A DNA stretch of 64,000 nt from Cynocephalus volans (Eukaryota > Chordata > Mammalia > Dermoptera > Cynocephalidae), in NCBI RefSeq assembly GCF_027409185.1, contig NC_084469.1, forward strand, positions 30,494,293 to 30,558,292, read 5' to 3'. Of the stretch, positions 59,555 through 64,000 are shown piece after piece. Both the position numbers and the translations under genes were made by a program. The notes beneath the pieces were generated by a model. It saw only the letters and a list, made by a program, of their open reading frames with translations, had not been told where the DNA came from and did no database searches. How positions within the stretch are numbered: the first letter of the stretch is position 1; each line of letters starts with the position of its first letter.

Positions 59555-60000
59555 TAAAATGACTCCTGATGATGCCTGCCTCCTGGTCTTCATGTGTGCA
59601 ATCACCTGTGTGTGGGCCGAATTGAGAGACTTGCTTCTAACAAGTAGATTACACTAAATGTGATGGGACATCACTTCTGCGACTAGGTTATAAAAGACTA
59701 TGATTTCCGTCTCCTGTCTCTCTCTGGCTCTTCTCTCTTGCTTGCTCTGAGAAAGGAAATGGCCACATTGTGAGAGGCCCTACCTGCAAGGAACTAAGGC
59801 AGCCTCCAGCCAACAGACAGTGAATCACTGAGGTCCTTAGTCCAACAACCAGCAAGAATTAAATCCTACCAGTGACCACATGAATGAGCATGCACGCTTA
59901 TCCTCCCCCAGTCAAGCCTTGAGATACCTACACCACTGGCTGACACCTTGAATGCAGCCCCATGTGAGGACCTAGACCCAATATTTTTGGTAAAAATTTA
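59555..60000 (+). mobile_element. MaLR-type LTR fragment (MLT1-like)
   Basis: 'TGATGCCTGCCTCCTGGTCT', 'GACTAGGTTATAAAAGACTA', 'CCAACAGACAGTGAATCACT' and 'CCCAGTCAAGCCTTGAGATA' follow the body of an old ERVL-MaLR LTR, with a TATAAAA near 59,690. The family name is tentative. Confidence 0.6.
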
Positions 60001-62362
60001 GCATCCCAATGGAGATGTGCTGCAAGTTTAAAATACACATGAGATTTCAAAGACAGTATGAAAAAGAAGAATGTAAACTATCTCACTTATAATTTCTTAA
60101 TATTGACTACACGTTAAAATGGTATTATTTTAGATTATTGAATTCAATAAAAATACATTCTTAGAATTAATTTCACTTGCTTCTTTTTACTTCTATTAAA
60201 GTGGCCCTATAAATTTTTAGATTAAATATGTGGTTCAGGTTAAATTTATATTGGATGACACTGCTCTGGATGATAGCTTCTTCCTCCAGAAATAACATTT
60301 TTTGCTTCTGCGAGGCAGTAGGAATAGATGTAGATGAGTTTCCTTCTTTGGGACAGTTGGCCTATAAAATTACACCTTACTCCTAGGATGTAGTATGTTG
60401 GAAGTCCCAATTGAAAGCTTAGAGTGTTTACTGTACTTTTCCCTTTGGCAGGACCCTAACTCCAAGTTTGGTCTCTCCAGCCCCATAAGGCTGCTAGAAA
60501 TGCTGCTCACTTCTTAGCCTATGAGCTGTAGCTTCTGCTGTCTTGATTTCTGTGTTGGAACCAGCAAATCCCTTTTGAGGGGAAGCAATTCAAGAGTCAT
60601 CATCATCTCTGTGGGATTCCTTTCTCTCCTGGGTTTTGGCCCATTGGGTCATACTTGGTAGCGCTTTGATGCCTCTCAGATTTCTCAGAGCAAGGTCTTT
60701 CTTTGCTTGACTAGTAGCCAGAGTCTAGAGTGGTCCTTTTCAACCAGAATTCCCTAAGGGAATAAATTCCCTGAGACATGCCCAATGCCCTAAAACATCC
60801 ATTCTAGGTAGTGAATGAACTTCTGTGTCCTACACAGCTAGAATGCGGCTAGCTATGTATCCTTGGGAGAATGGAGAAAATAAAGACTCAAATCATTTTT
60901 GGGTAGGGCTTAATTCTCTCATAGAAACCCATTTGAGAAATGGTAGTATAAAGAATCTTATTAAGTAGCATAGACCACATGGCCACCTAGAACCATCACT
61001 GTGGCCATGGCAGTGGGTATTCTGATACCTCCACTCTGGAGCCATGGCTAGAACCGTACTCTCTGGAACCACCTGGATGCCAAACAGAAATTGTCAGCTG
61101 TTAGAAAAGGAGGAAATAAAAGTCAGACAGACTATAAATGTTTACTGCAAACAATTATCAAATAAAATAAAACCTGTGGACATGCCCTGACATGTAAAGA
61201 GCCTGGAAGTTGTCACTCCCATCCTCCCAACAACAAAAAAGCTGAGCAAACTGAACAACAGGTAAGAAGGAAGGACAGAAATGAAGGCAATGGCACAACG
61301 AGAGAACGAGAGATGAGAAAGGATGGGAGAATCGGGGATAACAAATCAGATGCCTCAGGAATGTTGATGGGGTAACATGAGTGGGGAGTAAATGAAGACT
61401 GAGCAGGGATGGGAGCTGAGAATAAAATTCATACCACGGGATCACCTTGCCCGTCAGTGTGCAGCCATGTAATAACCAGCTTCTGCACCTTCGATGTGAT
61501 TGCTGGGCCCCACACTTCCTACCAGGAACAAAAATAGAGTTTAAGTTTTCCAGAAGGTGTAATGATGTAAGTAGTCTGGATATTCCTCTTCTGCTTCCTC
61601 TGGCTAGGAGATGATTATGGAAACACAGAGAGCTGGACTGACAGATGGGAGAGAGAGGGGAAGGGCTTGTGTGCTGGGGGTACACCCTTCACATGCAGGG
61701 ACAGCAAGGTTCTCAGCCTCCCTGCCTCCGGACCGGACCCATGCTTGATAATTTTGTGTAAAGAGTAGAGATGGAGTGTGTCTCTTATGATACTTTCGGG
61801 TCTCCACATACTTCAGGGCTAAAGAACTTGAGCTTCCCTCAAAGGAAAAAATTCTTGTGAACAAAAACCAAAGATATGGTTGTAATCATGGCATTCCCAC
61901 GTATCCATTGCTTGTGATCTTAGAGAGGTCCTTATCACGGTTGGGCTTATTTCCACCTTTACCATAGGGGCTGGGGACAAGACAAGATCTTCTCTCCACA
62001 GTTCTGTTCATTTCATGACATCTGAATTTAACAGTCTGACTGAACTTTCTTTCAAGTCTGAACACATCAGAAACATACAGGGCTGCCGAGGCTTTAACTA
62101 CACCTGGAAAGTGGGTATAGCCACAAAAAAGGCAGCCACTCACTCAGGGGGCTTGCTGGGCAGTACCTAACGTCATATAACCCACCTTTGTTTTTCTCTA
62201 TAGTGCCTATCACCGTGTGATATACTGTATGTAAAGCTTATTTATTTTGTCTACTTTTATAGCATATGATTTGCTTGAGTGCAGAGACTTTTGCCTATTT
62301 TGTTCACCAAATCCTTAGAAGACTGTCTAAATCATAGAAGTAATTCAAAAAACATTTGTTGA
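60001..62362. other. non-coding sequence between the OR loci
   Basis: No exon is recognised. The part at 60,725-60,960 ('TTTTCAACCAGAATTCCC' to 'CATTTGAGAAATGG') looks like a decayed hAT-type element with similar ends. A 175-codon minus-strand frame at 61158-61685 has no similarity that I can name and is treated as chance. Confidence 0.4.
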
Positions 62363-62452
62363 GGGGCCGGCCTATGGCTTACTTGGGAGAGCGTGGTGCT
62401 GACAACAGCAAGCCAAGGGGTAAGATCCCCTTACCAGTCGTCTTTAAAAAAA
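62363..62452 (+). mobile_element. CYN-type tRNA-derived SINE
   Basis: 'GGGGCCGGCCTATGGCTTAC', 'TTGGGAGAGCGTGGTGCTGA' and 'GGGGTAAGATCCCCTTACC' form the body, ending in TCTTTAAAAAAAA. Imperfect flanks (ACATTTGTTGA before, ATTTTTGTTGTTGA after) look like a decayed target duplication. It appears as a hybrid of the head of one unit and the tail of another. Confidence 0.8.
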
Positions 62453-62627
62453 ATTTTTGTTGTTGAATGAATGAATGAATGATGTAGGGTTTCCTTGTAG
62501 GACAAACACACAACATCTATATACAGGGATCAGGAGACAGGAAAAATGCTCATGGACTATTTTTTACTGGTTGCTACCTTTATGAGAACTTTTCTTCAGT
62601 TCAGAAAAGGAGGGACCCTATCACTTC

Positions 62628-63575
62628 TCAGGTCAGTGACTGCCTCCCCACAAATACCCGCCACAGAGCGCCCTGCACATCAGGGTTTCTGAGGCTATAG
62701 ATGAGTGGGTTCAGCATGGGGTTGATAACAGTGTTGAAAACCCCAACTCCTTTATCCTTGTCTGAAGCCTCCTCTGAACCGAGACGCATGTAGTTGAAGA
62801 TACCTGTCCCATAGAAGAGGCAAACCACCGTGAGGTGGGAGCCACATGTAGAGAAGGCTTTCTTCCTGCCCTCCACAGAGCGGATTCCTAAAACCGCAGC
62901 TGCCACGTGGACATAGGAGGTGACGATGAGAACCACAGGTGAACCTGCCATGATGAAACCCAGAGCAAAGAGCAGCAGCTCATTGAGTTGGGTGCTGGAG
63001 CAGGAGAGATGGAAGAGCTGTGGAAGGTCACAGTAGAAGTGATTGACCTCTTTGGGACCACAGAAGTTGAGTGTGGATATGGCCACAGTGTGGGTGAGTG
63101 CATTGGTGAAGGCACAAGCCCAGGACACAGCCACCAATATCCTCTGAACTGTCTGGCTCATGCGAATGCTGTAGGTGAGGGGCTGGCAGATGGCCAGGAA
63201 TCGGTCATAGGCCATGGCTGTCAACAGGAAGCAGTCCATCCCAGCCAGAAGATGGAAAAAGAAGAGTTGTGTGAGGCAGGCTCCATAAGGAACCGTACGC
63301 TTGTGGGACAGGAGACGACCCAACATTGGAGGAACAGTGACTGTGACACATCCAACATCTAGTATTGATAGGTTCCCCAGGAAGAAGTACATGGGGGTGT
63401 GGAGTTTGGCCTCCACCAGGATGGCTGCCAGGATGCTGAGGTTGCCCCCGACTGTGACCAAGTAGGCTAAGAGGAAGAGCACAAAGACCACAGACTGCAT
63501 CTCTTCTGTTTCCACTAGGCCCAGTAGAATGAACTCAGTAACAGCTGTCATGTTGGTCCCAGCTTCTGGCTCCAT
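62628..63575 (-). CDS. olfactory receptor, OR3A family (intact)
   Basis: A complete 315-codon frame encodes a class A odorant receptor, a seven-helix plasma-membrane protein that in the family couples to G-olf in olfactory neuron cilia. Visible hallmarks are an N-glycosylation site NMT at 8-10, GN in TM1 (44-45), [13 protein letters not shown] ending at 70, the paired cysteine C100, [10 protein letters not shown] at 121-130 (DRF for DRY), ECL2 cysteines at 172, 182 and 192, [10 protein letters not shown] in TM6 (239-248) and [12 protein letters not shown] in TM7 (286-297). The sequence closely matches what I recall of human OR3A2/OR3A1, including the start MEPEAGTN and the end in SLT. The upstream in-frame Met used by human OR3A2 is here ATT, so ATG at 63575 is the likely start. 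A splice acceptor, TTTCCTCCCAG, lies just before it (63596-63586). No disabling change is seen. The subfamily is firm; the exact orthologue is not. Confidence 0.95.
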   Translation of the reverse strand: MEPEAGTNMTAVTEFILLGLVETEEMQSVVFVLFLLAYLVTVGGNLSILAAILVEAKLHTPMYFFLGNLSILDVGCVTVTVPPMLGRLLSHKRTVPYGACLTQLFFFHLLAGMDCFLLTAMAYDRFLAICQPLTYSIRMSQTVQRILVAVSWACAFTNALTHTVAISTLNFCGPKEVNHFYCDLPQLFHLSCSSTQLNELLLFALGFIMAGSPVVLIVTSYVHVAAAVLGIRSVEGRKKAFSTCGSHLTVVCLFYGTGIFNYMRLGSEEASDKDKGVGVFNTVINPMLNPLIYSLRNPDVQGALWRVFVGRQSLT

Positions 63576-63585
63576 GAGTTCCTGG

Positions 63586-63596
63586 GAGGAAATGTC
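63586..63596 (-). promoter_or_regulatory. splice acceptor before the OR3A coding exon
   Basis: On the minus strand, TTTCCTCCCAG|GAACTCATGG places a pyrimidine-rich acceptor 10 bp before the start codon, in keeping with OR genes that splice untranslated exons to one coding exon. Confidence 0.6.
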
Positions 63597-64000
63597 CCAG
63601 CAGGGGAGGTGTCAGTATGCTCATTGTCTTATTCAACATAAGTGTTTTAAATAATTTATGTTCATATGCCCATAGTGAGCCCCTAGTTTTCCAGGTGAAT
63701 ATCTTCCCGCTCCCCAGGCCACACCTCACACACTGACCTCCTCATCACCTCAGCACCTTTACCTGCTCTCGGCTGAGATGCCTGACACCACCACCACCCA
63801 CTTCCTCCCATTGTCTTGTAGCTGAAAGGATCAGAATACCTGGAAAAATAAATTAAAATAAAAATACAATTTCTCTTTGAATATAGTAAGATTTATATGG
63901 AATTTCCACATATTTCTTTGAGAGATCAGCCCAAACCAATAGCAGATATCAAACTGAAAAAAGTAATGATATTTTCAGAGAAACCAGTATTTGAAAACAT
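63597..64000. other. 5' flank of the OR3A gene
   Basis: Presumed intron or 5' flank of the minus-strand OR3A gene. It is AT-rich beyond 63,840, with no repeat or exon recognised. Confidence 0.4.

Noticed and set aside
61158-61685. 175-codon minus-strand frame as a gene
   Set aside because: The Ser/Leu/His-rich translation resembles nothing known, and a purine-rich opposite strand explains the open frame.

Overview
The window is nuclear DNA from a placental mammal. It has two CpG-island promoters, the first coding exon of a spliced gene, two olfactory receptor (OR) loci and a heavy load of retroelements (L1, L2, MIR, MaLR LTRs, hAT-Charlie copies). The best clue to species is a SINE whose body resembles tRNA-Ile, present in one-unit and two-unit forms with A-tails and clean target-site duplications. 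This matches the CYN SINE family known from colugos (Dermoptera). I infer a colugo (Galeopterus or Cynocephalus) at moderate-to-good confidence, from recalled family features and not from a search.

Layout. Positions 1-2,560 hold the 5' end of ABR on the minus strand: CpG-island promoter, first coding exon (1881-1941) and the start of intron 1, which runs off the left edge. Positions 2,560-16,500 are mostly unique non-coding DNA with scattered MIR, L2, MER20 and two CYN SINEs. A second CpG-rich promoter-like region lies at 16,780-17,360, with no recognisable gene attached. From 17,700 to 40,230 the window is largely stacked L1 of different ages, including two long but broken, 5'-truncated or rearranged copies. 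Positions 40,230-54,200 hold MIR/L2 remnants, two solo LTRs with exact 5-bp target duplications (43,228-43,513 and 44,873-45,279) and further L1 pieces, the largest on the minus strand at 50,945-52,930.

The right end is olfactory. A family-1 subfamily-D receptor pseudogene (OR1D-like, 54,703-55,612, plus strand) has two frameshifts, a stop in the DRY motif and a 30-bp in-frame deletion. An intact 315-codon OR3A-like receptor (62,628-63,575, minus strand) follows 7 kb later. A plus-strand OR1D beside a minus-strand OR3A recalls the human 17p13.3 OR cluster.

The most notable point is the neighbourhood. ABR and the OR1/OR3 cluster are both on human 17p13.3 but, as I recall, about 2 Mb apart with many genes between. 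Here the ABR promoter and the OR loci are about 52 kb apart. This suggests a lineage-specific rearrangement or an assembly join. I found no CRISPR array, bacterial gene, tRNA, rRNA or clearly novel protein system; most other open frames are chance or transposon-derived.
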